NCBI RefSeq assembly: GCF_036322585.1
Contig: NZ_AP024600.1
Location: forward strand, 3,162,001-3,226,000
Origin: Luteolibacter sp. LG18
GTDB lineage: Bacteria > Verrucomicrobiota > Verrucomicrobiia > Verrucomicrobiales > Akkermansiaceae
Reading direction: 5' to 3'
DNA: 64,000 nt
In this document: positions 41,914-50,429 of the stretch, piece after piece
How positions within the stretch are numbered: the stretch's first letter is position 1
Layout: every line of letters begins with the position of its first letter
Translations under genes and position numbers: made by a program
The notes under the pieces: model-generated
What the model saw: the letters and a program-made list of their open reading frames with translations, nothing else
The model's database searches: none
Told to the model about the DNA's origin: nothing

Positions 41914-44502
41914 ATGCTCTGCAAACCCACGCGTTTCTCCACCTGCGCCGCGCTCGTGCTGCTGGCCGCCCGCACCGCGCTCGCCGCCGAGCCGGTCCCG
42001 TCCAGCGTGCCGGCCGATCTGCCGGACTTCCGCTGGCATCTCACCGCCCGCCCATGGCAGCCGGTGAAGGCCGCGGACAAGGACCTGCTCGACCAGATGG
42101 AGAAGGCGATGCTGGCGATGGCGCCGATGCAGCATTGGAACGCGAACGATGCCGCGGACAAAATGAACGGCGCGATCCTCGACCCGATCGACAAGAAGGA
42201 GATCCAGTATGGCACGCCGCTGTTCGCCTTCAATGCCGCCACCCTTCTCAGCCGCGGCCGCGCGGCATCGCTCGCCGAGCCCGCCGCCCGCGCGCTCGAC
42301 CGCGCCTCGTTGAACATCTCCACCGGCAAGGCGAACGACGGCCACGGCGAGTTCTTCATCGCGCCGATGGTGAAGGCGGTGCGCCTGCTGGAGAAACTTT
42401 CGCCGCGCCCGCCGGAGATCAGCGAGGCCCGCCTGGCGGCGTGGAAGAAGGCGCTCACCACGCCGCGCGCCAGCTTCATGAACCTCACCGTGAAGCAGAA
42501 CTGGCGCACCTTCGCGATGAAGGGCGAGTGGCTCCGCCAGCAGGACGGCTACATCACCGACGCGGTGAAATGGAACGAGGCGAACTGGCTGGTGGCCGCG
42601 GAAGGCGGGCAACGCGAACGCTTCCGCCGTGATCTGGACAAGCACGGGCTGAAGCCGAATTTCTTCCTCTACCACGACGACACCGCGGACCCGGAAACCT
42701 TCGCCTACAACGGTGCCACCACCGCCAACTTGCTCGACGGGTTGGAAAGCGGCTACGACGGATCCTCGGCCGCCGAGATGCGCGCGATCATCGCGCACAA
42801 CCTCAAGTCCTCGCTGCTGATGTTGAGCGGTTCCGGCGAGGCTCCCGGCGGCGGCCGCACCGGCGAGCACATCTGGGACGACACGATCTACGCGAACTCC
42901 TTCCAGCTCATGTCCGAGGCGGCGCTGCGCGAGGGTGACGCGCGGCTGGCCGGGCAGTATCGCCATGCCGTCGAGCTGCTGTTGAAAAGCCACGCGCGCT
43001 TCCAGCAGGAGAACGGCTGGTTCTCGATCACGAAGAACCGTTTCCCCGCCGCGCTGAAGAACCGCTACGCCACCTGGAGCGGCGTGGCGAACTACCTCGG
43101 CTTCACGCTCGCGTGCTGCTCGGAAACGCTTGGCGCGAAGAAGACGGAGATCACCGAGCAGCCGATCCCTTCGGAAATCGGCGGCTACGTGATGACGCTC
43201 GATCCCTCGTTCGCGAACGTGTTCCTCAATGCCGGTGGCATGCAGGCGCAGATCTGCACCCGCGGCGAGACGGACAAGTACGGCGGTGTGCAGTGGCACA
43301 CGCTCGGCATCACCCGCATCAGCCGCACCGGCTGGGATGGCAGGCTCGGGCCGGGCGCGGGGCATGTGAATCCGGACTTCAGCGATGGCCTGAGCTTCTC
43401 GCCGGTGTTCGAGGAGGGCGGGAAGTGGACGCGCGTGTGCCTGGAGCCGAAGCGTTTCACCGGCCGCTTCCAGGCGGAGTTCGTCCACCCGCTGCTCACG
43501 CGCGGCACCTTCACCATCGCGCCGATGGCCGGTGCGCAGGGGCCGACGTTCACCATGAACGTGACCCTCACGCCGGATGGCGCGCTGGTGGACACTGCCT
43601 CCTGGGGGAAGGAGAAGTTCGGCGTGGTCTGCCCGCTGCTGGAGTTCGATGGCCGCACGGTGCTGGAGACCTCCGTGGCCAATGGCATCGCCACCACCCG
43701 TTACCCGCTCGCGAACGGCGAGCCGCTGCAAGTCAGCGCGCCCGCCACCAGGGCTCCGGAGGGTCCGATCGAGTGGGCCGGCGTGAAATCCGCGAAGGCC
43801 GGCCCTACCACGATCGGCTTCAGCTACGCGCTGCCCGTGAAGGGGGTGACGAAGAAGATGCGTCTCAAGGTGAACGGCAAGCCGCTGCCGGACCTCGCCT
43901 TCATCGCCACCGGGGAGGGTCCCTCGCACCAGTTGCTCGTTCCCGCGACTCTCGCCGCCGGGGCGAACACGATCCGCTTGGAGCCCATCGACGCGGACGG
44001 CCCGAAGATCGACCAGCTCCGCGTTTACCCGGTGTCGCCCGCGCCGGAGAACGACCAGCAGGCGTTCATCGCGCTGAAACCCGGCCATCGTTTCGACACC
44101 ACCGCTCCCGCCGTGCGCGGCGGTTACGGGGACTTCCGTCCGGCCGTGCTCGCCGATGCCCAGGGTGGCACGGTGGAGACCTTCGTCTATCCGCGCTCTG
44201 CGGGCGATCCCACCGCGGCGGAGGTGCGCGCCAGCTTCAAGCGGAAGGGCGCGGACTTCACCTCGGTGCTCGGCCGCGTGACCGGCACGCTCTACACCGG
44301 CCGCACCTCGGCGGGCGGGGAGGGGAAGGCGATCGACCTCGACCGCGATGGCAAGGACGACGTGACCTTCAGCGAAACCTGCGCGTTCATCCTGCAATTG
44401 AAGGACGGCAAGGTCACCGCGCTGGAGGCGGACCGCCCGGTCACCGCCACCCTCGGCGGGAAGACCGTGAAGGTGGAGGCATGGCAGCCGGTGGGGATGT
44501 GA
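41914..44502 (+). CDS. Large secreted protein, probably carbohydrate-active
   Basis: 862 residues from ATG 41914 ('MLCKPTRFSTCAALVLLAAR', signal peptide). The N-terminal half is helical, like an (alpha/alpha) toroid found in polysaccharide lyases and some hydrolases ('WNANDAADKMNGAILDPIDK', 'NGAT TANLLDGLESGYDG' region, 'AYNGATTANLLDG', 'RYATWSGVANYLGFTLA'). The second half is beta-rich and includes a CBM-like segment ('NTIRLEPIDADGPKIDQLRV'). His/Tyr/Arg-rich motifs between 300 and 480 are candidates for a sugar-cleaving site. I do not recognise the family; a lyase or glycosidase is an inference from fold and neighbourhood. Element A starts 2 nt after the stop. Confidence 0.75.
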   Translation: MLCKPTRFSTCAALVLLAARTALAAEPVPSSVPADLPDFRWHLTARPWQPVKAADKDLLDQMEKAMLAMAPMQHWNANDAADKMNGAILDPIDKKEIQYGTPLFAFNAATLLSRGRAASLAEPAARALDRASLNISTGKANDGHGEFFIAPMVKAVRLLEKLSPRPPEISEARLAAWKKALTTPRASFMNLTVKQNWRTFAMKGEWLRQQDGYITDAVKWNEANWLVAAEGGQRERFRRDLDKHGLKPNFFLYHDDTADPETFAYNGATTANLLDGLESGYDGSSAAEMRAIIAHNLKSSLLMLSGSGEAPGGGRTGEHIWDDTIYANSFQLMSEAALREGDARLAGQYRHAVELLLKSHARFQQENGWFSITKNRFPAALKNRYATWSGVANYLGFTLACCSETLGAKKTEITEQPIPSEIGGYVMTLDPSFANVFLNAGGMQAQICTRGETDKYGGVQWHTLGITRISRTGWDGRLGPGAGHVNPDFSDGLSFSPVFEEGGKWTRVCLEPKRFTGRFQAEFVHPLLTRGTFTIAPMAGAQGPTFTMNVTLTPDGALVDTASWGKEKFGVVCPLLEFDGRTVLETSVANGIATTRYPLANGEPLQVSAPATRAPEGPIEWAGVKSAKAGPTTIGFSYALPVKGVTKKMRLKVNGKPLPDLAFIATGEGPSHQLLVPATLAAGANTIRLEPIDADGPKIDQLRVYPVSPAPENDQQAFIALKPGHRFDTTAPAVRGGYGDFRPAVLADAQGGTVETFVYPRSAGDPTAAEVRASFKRKGADFTSVLGRVTGTLYTGRTSAGGEGKAIDLDRDGKDDVTFSETCAFILQLKDGKVTALEADRPVTATLGGKTVKVEAWQPVGM

Positions 44503-44503
44503 A

Positions 44504-44650
44504 AGGTAGGGTCGCACCGCCGGGGCGACCGGGTCGAACAGTCCCGTCCGCTCCCCACCGGTCCGCCCCATCCCCTTCATCCGATGGGACGGCGTCGTTC
44601 CTTGCTAACGACGTCCTCCGCCCGGTCATCTCGGCGAGATGACCCTACCT
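44504..44650 (+). repeat. Element A, single copy at the stop of the 862-residue protein gene
   Basis: 147 bp, complete; begins one base after the TGA stop, which is followed by AAAGGTAGGG. Confidence 0.95.
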
Positions 44651-44739
44651 TCCGTTTGCTCCTAACACCCTAACACCTCCGTGATCGCGTGGGGTGCTCT
44701 TGACTTGCGGATTTTACGTATTCCTGATAGTCCGGGCCG

Positions 44740-46050
44740 ATGAAATACCGGCCTTCACGCCTGTTCGTGGCCTCCATGTCCTTCCTGCTCGGGGCCGGTG
44801 CGGTCTGGGGCTGGGCGTGGAAGCGCGCGAGCGACGCCCCCGGATACGTTCAGGCACAGCACGGGTTCCTCGCCTCGCTGGGGAACTGGGACATCGGCTA
44901 CCGGATGCCGATGCCGGAGGACCGGGTCCGCCTGCGGGAGCCGGTGGACCAGCAGATGCGCCAGTTGGAAACGGAGTTCCCCGCGCTGGGCGTGGAGATG
45001 CATCCGGTGCCGGATGAGCAGAACGGCTACCTGCAGATGCACCTGCTGGGCGGTGGCGGGCGGTTCCCCGGATTCCCGGGCGACGCGGATTTCCGTGACT
45101 ATCTGGCGAACTCCGAGCCGTGGGATGCGAACGCGGCGCGGCAGCAGTTCTCGCGGAACGCGGAGCTGGTCGGGCGGGTCGAACGCATCGCCGCGCTGAA
45201 GCACCGCTCGTCCGCGGCCATGCCGCCGGATTTCAATGGTTTCATTTCCCAGACCGCGGCGCGCTACGCCTCCACCATCCTGCTGATGAAGGCTCGGCTG
45301 GCCGCGGAGGGCGGGGACGAGGCGATGTGTCTCCGCTACGTGGAGCTGACCGGCAACCTGGCGAACCATTTCCATGACGTGGAGACGCCGAACATCCTCG
45401 GCGAGGCCGTGCGCATCATGCTGGACCTGGAGGTGCAGCGGTATGCCTTCCAGTATCTCCTGCCCGCGCTCGGCAAGGAGGCGGACCTGGTGAAGTGGAA
45501 GGCGGCGCTGGCCCGCTACCGCTACACGCCCGCGGACTTCGCGGATGTGGTGCGCGGCGAGTATGTCACCTCGTCCCGCTTCTTCCTGCTGCCCTCGATC
45601 CTCGACGACCGCAACCCGGACCAGCCGAACGACGCCGCCACGCTGGCCCGCGTCTACGCCTCCACCTACGAGGCCGCGGTGAACCGTCTGCGAACGGTGA
45701 CTTGCTGCGAGTGGGCGACGGAACCGGTGACTTCGAAGCCGGAGGGGTTCGCCTCGTTGTCCGGAAAGAGCCGCGAGTTCGGCGGTCTGGTGGTGTGGAA
45801 TGCCGCCGGCGGCCCGTGCAAGGCGCAGTACCTGCGCGCGATCCGCGTGCTGAGCCTGCACCAGGCGGCCATCGACCTGCTGGCGCTGGAGAAGCAAGGC
45901 ATCCCCGCGGCCACCGGCCCGGTCACCGGCGTCACCCGCGATCCGGTGGAGAACGAGCCTTTCATCTACGATGCCTATCGTAGGACCCTCGCCGCCCGCG
46001 AGTCCGGCATCGACGGCCTCCACGCCGACCCGGTGCGGCTGCCGTGGTGA
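44740..46050 (+). CDS. Membrane-anchored hypothetical protein (436 aa)
   Basis: One N-terminal membrane helix ('FVASMSFLLGAGAVWGWAWK'), then a periplasmic helical domain ('AARYASTILLMKARLAAEGG', 'YVELTGNLANHFHDVETPN', 'VRIMLDLEVQRYAFQYLLP'). The pattern of helices with recurring aromatic residues resembles large families of Verrucomicrobia/Planctomycetes membrane-anchored proteins without known function. Two Cys in 'RTVTCCEW'. A truncated element A starts 3 bases after the stop. Confidence 0.78.
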   Translation: MKYRPSRLFVASMSFLLGAGAVWGWAWKRASDAPGYVQAQHGFLASLGNWDIGYRMPMPEDRVRLREPVDQQMRQLETEFPALGVEMHPVPDEQNGYLQMHLLGGGGRFPGFPGDADFRDYLANSEPWDANAARQQFSRNAELVGRVERIAALKHRSSAAMPPDFNGFISQTAARYASTILLMKARLAAEGGDEAMCLRYVELTGNLANHFHDVETPNILGEAVRIMLDLEVQRYAFQYLLPALGKEADLVKWKAALARYRYTPADFADVVRGEYVTSSRFFLLPSILDDRNPDQPNDAATLARVYASTYEAAVNRLRTVTCCEWATEPVTSKPEGFASLSGKSREFGGLVVWNAAGGPCKAQYLRAIRVLSLHQAAIDLLALEKQGIPAATGPVTGVTRDPVENEPFIYDAYRRTLAARESGIDGLHADPVRLPW

Positions 46051-46052
46051 AA

Positions 46053-46079
46053 AGGTAGGGTCGCACCGCCGTGGCGACT
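46053..46079 (+). repeat. Element A, 5' fragment only
   Basis: Only the first 27 bp (AGGTAGGGTCGCACC plus the first hairpin with one changed base) remain; it runs directly into the REP arm left of the transposase. Confidence 0.85.
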
Positions 46080-46084
46080 TCTTC

Positions 46085-46180
46085 AGCCCCGTGAGGGGCG
46101 GCGCTCTTCCAGCCGGGGTGCGCAAGCCCCCGGATGACGCCGCCTCTGAATCCCAAGCCCCGGAGGGGCGACGCAGCGAT
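46085..46180. repeat. REP arm left of the Y1 transposase
   Basis: Contains two GC-rich motifs, AGCCCCGTGAGGGGCGGCG and CGGGGTGCGCAAGCCCCCGG, and is an imperfect inverse of the arm at 46636-46735. The same REP sequence lies inside the 450-bp element at 32545-32640. Confidence 0.85.
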
Positions 46181-46186
46181 GAACTC

Positions 46187-46621
46187 TCACCGCGGAGAGT
46201 CCGCCATCACCTTCTTTAGGAAATCCTGGAACTCTTCCTCGGTGGTGCGGCCCCGATGATGCTCCTCCTGGTTTTCGATATACCGACAGACGGCCCGGAC
46301 ATTCGACGGGCTCACGCTGATGGCTCCGTAGCCCTCTTGCCAGGCGAAGGCCGCATCGAGGCGCTCTTCGCGGATCCATTTTGATGTCACCGATTTCAAT
46401 TCCCGCACGATCTCCGCCGGGGAATGGATCGGCTTCAATCGCAGCAGCAGATGGACGTGATCCGTCACTCCGCCGATCGCGAGCGGTTCCACGTCCCGAT
46501 GGATCAGAATGGAGGTCATGAATCCATGCAGCCGATCCTTCCACGCGGCAAGGATCAATGGCAGGCGCTCCTTCGTCGAGAAGATCACATGAACGTGGAG
46601 AGCAGAGAAGGTGGATGGCAT
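46187..46621 (-). CDS. REP-associated tyrosine transposase (IS200/Y1 family, HUH)
   Basis: 144 residues with the Y1_Tnp fold: the HUH motif His55-Val-His57 in 'GGVTDHVHLLLRL', the conserved 'FAWQEGYGAISVS', and the catalytic Tyr114 in 'VCRYIENQEEHHRG'. These single-strand nucleases cut and join hairpin DNA; the REP-associated group processes palindromic repeats rather than moving a full insertion sequence. Here the gene is flanked by two ~95-bp inverted REP arms (46085-46180 and 46636-46735), so it fits the RAYT class. It appears intact. Confidence 0.9.
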   Translation of the reverse strand: MPSTFSALHVHVIFSTKERLPLILAAWKDRLHGFMTSILIHRDVEPLAIGGVTDHVHLLLRLKPIHSPAEIVRELKSVTSKWIREERLDAAFAWQEGYGAISVSPSNVRAVCRYIENQEEHHRGRTTEEEFQDFLKKVMADSPR

Positions 46622-46635
46622 GACCAGAGCCTACG

Positions 46636-46735
46636 TTGCGCCGCCCCTCCGGGGCTTGAGAAGATAAATCGGGCGCGTGTTCCGGGGGCTTGCGCACCCC
46701 GGCTAGAAGAGCGTCGCCCTCCGGGCTCAGAGAAA
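46636..46735. repeat. REP arm right of the Y1 transposase
   Basis: Imperfect inverse copy of the left arm, with GCCGCCCCTCCGGGGCTT and the CGGGGTGCGCAAGCCCCCGG complement. Confidence 0.85.
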
Positions 46736-46803
46736 TGCCGATCTCGGACCAGTCATCCCAATCCCCCCTTGACCCCGCCCGTGACCACGCCGATGGAAGG
46801 ACC

Positions 46804-47076
46804 ATGCATCCGGTGACGGACAATCCGGCGCTCAGCCGCTTCGAGCTGGTGGAGGAGGGAAAGCTCGCCTTCGCTGACTACCAGTTGCGGGACAACGTGC
46901 TGGTGCTGCCCCATGTGGAGGCGGACCCGGCCCTGCGCGGGAAGGGCACCGCGGGCCGCCTGATGGAGGGCGTGCTGGCGCTGGCCCGCGAGCGCGGGTG
47001 GAAGGTGCTGCCGGTCTGTGGTTACGCGGCGGTCTATCTCCAGCGGCATCCGCAGCACGCGGACCTGCGGGCGTAG
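46804..47076 (+). CDS. NATD1-like GNAT acetyltransferase
   Basis: 90 residues. Matches the short GNAT subfamily (PF14542, YjdJ/NATD1): 'FELVEEGKLAFADYQLRDNV', 'VLPHVEADPALRGKGTAGRL', 'MEGVLALARERGWKVLPVC' and 'YAAVYLQRHPQHADL'. The 'RGKGTAG' loop binds the CoA pyrophosphate. Substrate unknown. The start at 46804 is the first ATG near the conserved region. Confidence 0.9.
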   Translation: MHPVTDNPALSRFELVEEGKLAFADYQLRDNVLVLPHVEADPALRGKGTAGRLMEGVLALARERGWKVLPVCGYAAVYLQRHPQHADLRA

Positions 47077-47090
47077 GGCGGCTTTTCAGG

Positions 47091-47129
47091 AATAGGACCT
47101 ATCGGTCGTATAAGTCCTATGGGACCTAT
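47091..47129. repeat. TATAGGTCC palindrome, copy 3
   Basis: ATAGGACCTATCGGTC and an imperfect inverse, 14 bp after the acetyltransferase stop. Confidence 0.72.
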
Positions 47130-47130
47130 G

Positions 47131-47420
47131 CTTCCTTCCCCCCCAAACGGGTGGAAATCGCCCGTGGCGGCCTTAGGTGTGGGAAAATGCCCGGAATTAT
47201 GGGATGCCGCGGAGGAACCCGCGTGTAGATTGTGATGCATACTCATTGGCTTGGACCTTGGTTGTCCGAAGGGGCGCGTACACGGCCCCGCATGTCGTCG
47301 CCGCTTCCGCCGTTTCCCAAGACCCACCCGTGAACCCAGCGGGCGGAAGCGGTTCCTTCCCGCGCATCCCCCTCCCTGCGGTTCCGCGCGATCGTTTCCG
47401 TTCATTGCCAAAACCCACCG
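47131..47420. other. Intergenic region upstream of the BNR_4 gene
   Basis: About 290 bp without a convincing gene; frames here lack a start and family features. It probably holds the promoter of the lyase-like gene. Confidence 0.5.
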
Positions 47421-50420
47421 ATGCCGTTTCCGAAATCGTTCCCGACACTGCCGTTGTTCGTCGCCGCCACGGTCGCCCTCGCGGGCATTGGCCGCGCGGC
47501 TCCGTACACCGCGGATGCGAACACGCTGCTGCTTTTCCATCTGGATGAATCCACCGGCTCGGTCACGCCGAACGCGGGCACGCTGGGCGGGAATGCCTAC
47601 ACGGTGAACATGACCACCGCCAGCAACACGCCGCCGGTGGTGACCGCTGTGCTCGGGGCCGCGGCGTTTTCCGGCTTCACCCGCTCCGCCGCGCTCAGCT
47701 CCGGCTATCTGATCGGCTGGGACAAGAACGGCTCCGGCGCGTATCAAGGCGATGGCTCGGCGGATGGTTTCGCGCTGACCACGCTGAACATCGGCAATGG
47801 CGGCCAGACGCCGTTCACGATCGAGGCACTGGTGTGCCCGTCCGTGATCAACGTGAACCAGGAGATTCTCTCGGTGGACACGAACGTCGCCGGCACGCGC
47901 GGGTTCCAGTTCCGGCTGAACACCGCGGGCCAGCTCGAGTTCAACGCCATCGCGGCCACCAGCGGCGGGCAGATCCTCGCGGCGGTCCCGGCCAACGGCC
48001 AGCACGCCTTCGCCGCGAACGGTTGGTACCACGCCGCCGTGACCTACGATGGCACCACGCTGAAACTCTACTGGACCAGCCTCGCCGCGCTGAAGGGCAC
48101 CAATGGCCGCGCCAACCTGCTCGCCAGCCAGGCCGCCGTGATCGGCACCGCCCAGGGCGCGGCGGTCGGACCGCTCGCGATCGGGAACGAGAACCGCGGC
48201 CCGGCGGGCGAGTGGTTCCAGGGAAAGCTCGATGAAGTGCGCATCAGCAAGGTTGCGCGCGCCGCCGGGGACTTCCACTGGCAGTTCGTCGACACCGACA
48301 ACGACGGCATGGACGACACGCTGGAGCAGCTTTATTTCGGCGGGCTGTCCCAGAACGCCAACGACGACTTCGACCACGACGGTTTCTTCAATCTCGACGA
48401 GCTCAGCGCCGGCTCCGATCCCACCGTGGCCTCGTCCACGCCGGATGGCGATGGCGACGGCATGCCGGATTCGTGGGAGCAGGCGTATTTCGGCACCACC
48501 ACCCGCAATGGCACCGGCGATTACGACCGAGACGGCCTCACCGACAAGCAGGAGTACCAGGCCGGCACCGATCCCACCAACCCGAACTCGGTGCCGGGCG
48601 ATGTCGATGGCGACGGTCTGCCGGACACCTGGGAGCTGGCGAATCTCGGCGGCTACGGCTACGGCGCGTATGACGATCCGGATGGCGACGGCTACACCAA
48701 CCAGGCCGAGATGGTCGCGGGTACCAACCCGCTCTCCGCGGCCTCGCACCCCGCGTGGAAATCGCCGCGCGTCGCCTTCCTGCGGGACACCACCGTGACG
48801 TCCACCGCCTGCCTGATGCCCGCCGCGCCCACCACGCTCTACGGCCGCGCGATCAATGGCGTCTCGTTCCAGAAGCAGATCCTGCAGACCTTCCAGGGCT
48901 ACCAGTACACCGCCTGGTACTCCATGTCCGGCACGGTGCAGAACGTCTGGCTGGCGCGCCGCAGCGTGAGTGCCACCAGCACCGGTGCGTGGGAAACGTG
49001 GGACACCGGCTCGGAGTTCCTCAATGGCGACGAGGGCAACTGGGACGCGCACAACGTGATCGCCTTCGGTATCTCGCCCGTGGATGGCTCGTTCCATTTC
49101 TCGTGGGACCACCACACGAACAACCTGCGCTACCGCCGCTCGATCGCCGGGCTGTGCACCACCAATACCGCGGCGTGGGGCCAGGCGTCCTCGCTGCTCG
49201 CGGAGCAGCAGTGGCTCACCACCTCCGCCACGCTCATCACAGGCGTGAGCTACCCGATGTTTGTCACCGCGCCGAACGGCGACCTCTATTTCGAATACCG
49301 CGTGGGCTCCACCTCCGCCGGGGACCACATCCTGCACCGCTACCAGCCCGCCACCTCGAACTGGACGCTGGCGTGGAAATTCTCCGCCAAGGAAGGCTCC
49401 TACACCGGCGTGGGCGGCGGGGGAGGGGTGATCACCTCCACCAGCCGGAACGCGTATGAGAACGGCTTCGATTTCGGGCCGGACGGCACACTCCACCACA
49501 CCTGGACCTACCGCGAGACGGACGCCGCGAACCATGACATCCACTACGCCTATAGTACCGATGGCGGCGTGAACTGGCGGAACAACGCCGGGGCGGTGAT
49601 CGCGAACACCGCCGCGGGCCAATCGATCAACGTCAACTCGCCCGGCATCATCATGAAGGTGCTGGACGGCCGCCAGCACCTCATCAACCAGCAGTCCCAG
49701 AGCGTGGACGCGGATGGCCGCCTGCACGTGCTGATGCTCCACCGCCGCGCCGAAGCGGACGCCGCGTGGGCCTCCGGGGACGCCGTCTTCACCACCGAGG
49801 AGACGGCCTATTACCACTACTTCCGCGATCCGCAGACCGGTGCGTGGTCGCAGCGCCGCCTGCCGTATCTCGCGTGGCCGGTGAACTCCCGCCCGAAGAT
49901 CGGCTGGGACACGGAGGGGAACGTCTACGCCGTCTACACCACCGCCACCACCATCGACGTCCCCGGTTACAAGCCCGGCAAGCTCGTCGTCGCCAGCGCC
50001 TCGAAGGCCTCCGGCTACACCGATTGGGAGGTGGTGCAGGTGCATGACACCGCCTTCAACGGCGAGCCGCTGATCGACCAGGCGCGCCTCACGGCCGACC
50101 ACATCCTCTCGGTTTACATCCAGGAGGATAGCGCCACCACCACCGCGACCGCCACGCCGCTGCACGTGCTGGACTTCGCCGTGGGCATCCCCGCGGCCTC
50201 TCCGGTGTCGCTGGCGTTCGTGGGGGCGGACAGCGTGGTGAGCGTGGCCGCCGCGGCGGGGACCACCTACCAGCTTCAGACCTCCGCCACCCTGGGAGCA
50301 GGTAGTTGGCAGAACGTCGGCAGCCCGGTGGCCGGGAAGAACACCGTGATGGCCTTCCCGCATGTGGGCGGTGCGGGGCAGGCGAAGCGCTTCTACCGGT
50401 TCTCCAGTACCACGCCGTGA
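47421..50420 (+). CDS. Secreted LamG / thrombospondin-3 / BNR_4 polysaccharide-lyase-like protein
   Basis: 999 residues. Signal peptide; an N-terminal LamG-like jelly roll (about 35-285, 'TPFTIEALVCPSVINVN', 'GWYHAAVTYDGTTLKLYW'); a string of Asp-rich thrombospondin type 3-like Ca sites ('DTDNDGMDDTLEQLYFGG', 'DGDGDGMPDSWEQAYFG', 'DVDGDGLPDTWELANLG'); then a large BNR_4 (PF15892) propeller. The last contains 'NWDAHNVIAFGISP' and 'FHFSWDHHTNNLRYRRS', matching the active-site region of ulvan and related lyases (PL24/PL25/PL40-type), with a His in 'DHH' as a likely catalytic residue. A secreted lyase for an acidic algal or plant polysaccharide is likely; the substrate is not settled. Confidence 0.82.
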   Translation: MPFPKSFPTLPLFVAATVALAGIGRAAPYTADANTLLLFHLDESTGSVTPNAGTLGGNAYTVNMTTASNTPPVVTAVLGAAAFSGFTRSAALSSGYLIGWDKNGSGAYQGDGSADGFALTTLNIGNGGQTPFTIEALVCPSVINVNQEILSVDTNVAGTRGFQFRLNTAGQLEFNAIAATSGGQILAAVPANGQHAFAANGWYHAAVTYDGTTLKLYWTSLAALKGTNGRANLLASQAAVIGTAQGAAVGPLAIGNENRGPAGEWFQGKLDEVRISKVARAAGDFHWQFVDTDNDGMDDTLEQLYFGGLSQNANDDFDHDGFFNLDELSAGSDPTVASSTPDGDGDGMPDSWEQAYFGTTTRNGTGDYDRDGLTDKQEYQAGTDPTNPNSVPGDVDGDGLPDTWELANLGGYGYGAYDDPDGDGYTNQAEMVAGTNPLSAASHPAWKSPRVAFLRDTTVTSTACLMPAAPTTLYGRAINGVSFQKQILQTFQGYQYTAWYSMSGTVQNVWLARRSVSATSTGAWETWDTGSEFLNGDEGNWDAHNVIAFGISPVDGSFHFSWDHHTNNLRYRRSIAGLCTTNTAAWGQASSLLAEQQWLTTSATLITGVSYPMFVTAPNGDLYFEYRVGSTSAGDHILHRYQPATSNWTLAWKFSAKEGSYTGVGGGGGVITSTSRNAYENGFDFGPDGTLHHTWTYRETDAANHDIHYAYSTDGGVNWRNNAGAVIANTAAGQSINVNSPGIIMKVLDGRQHLINQQSQSVDADGRLHVLMLHRRAEADAAWASGDAVFTTEETAYYHYFRDPQTGAWSQRRLPYLAWPVNSRPKIGWDTEGNVYAVYTTATTIDVPGYKPGKLVVASASKASGYTDWEVVQVHDTAFNGEPLIDQARLTADHILSVYIQEDSATTTATATPLHVLDFAVGIPAASPVSLAFVGADSVVSVAAAAGTTYQLQTSATLGAGSWQNVGSPVAGKNTVMAFPHVGGAGQAKRFYRFSSTTP

Positions 50421-50429
50421 GGGTCGCCA

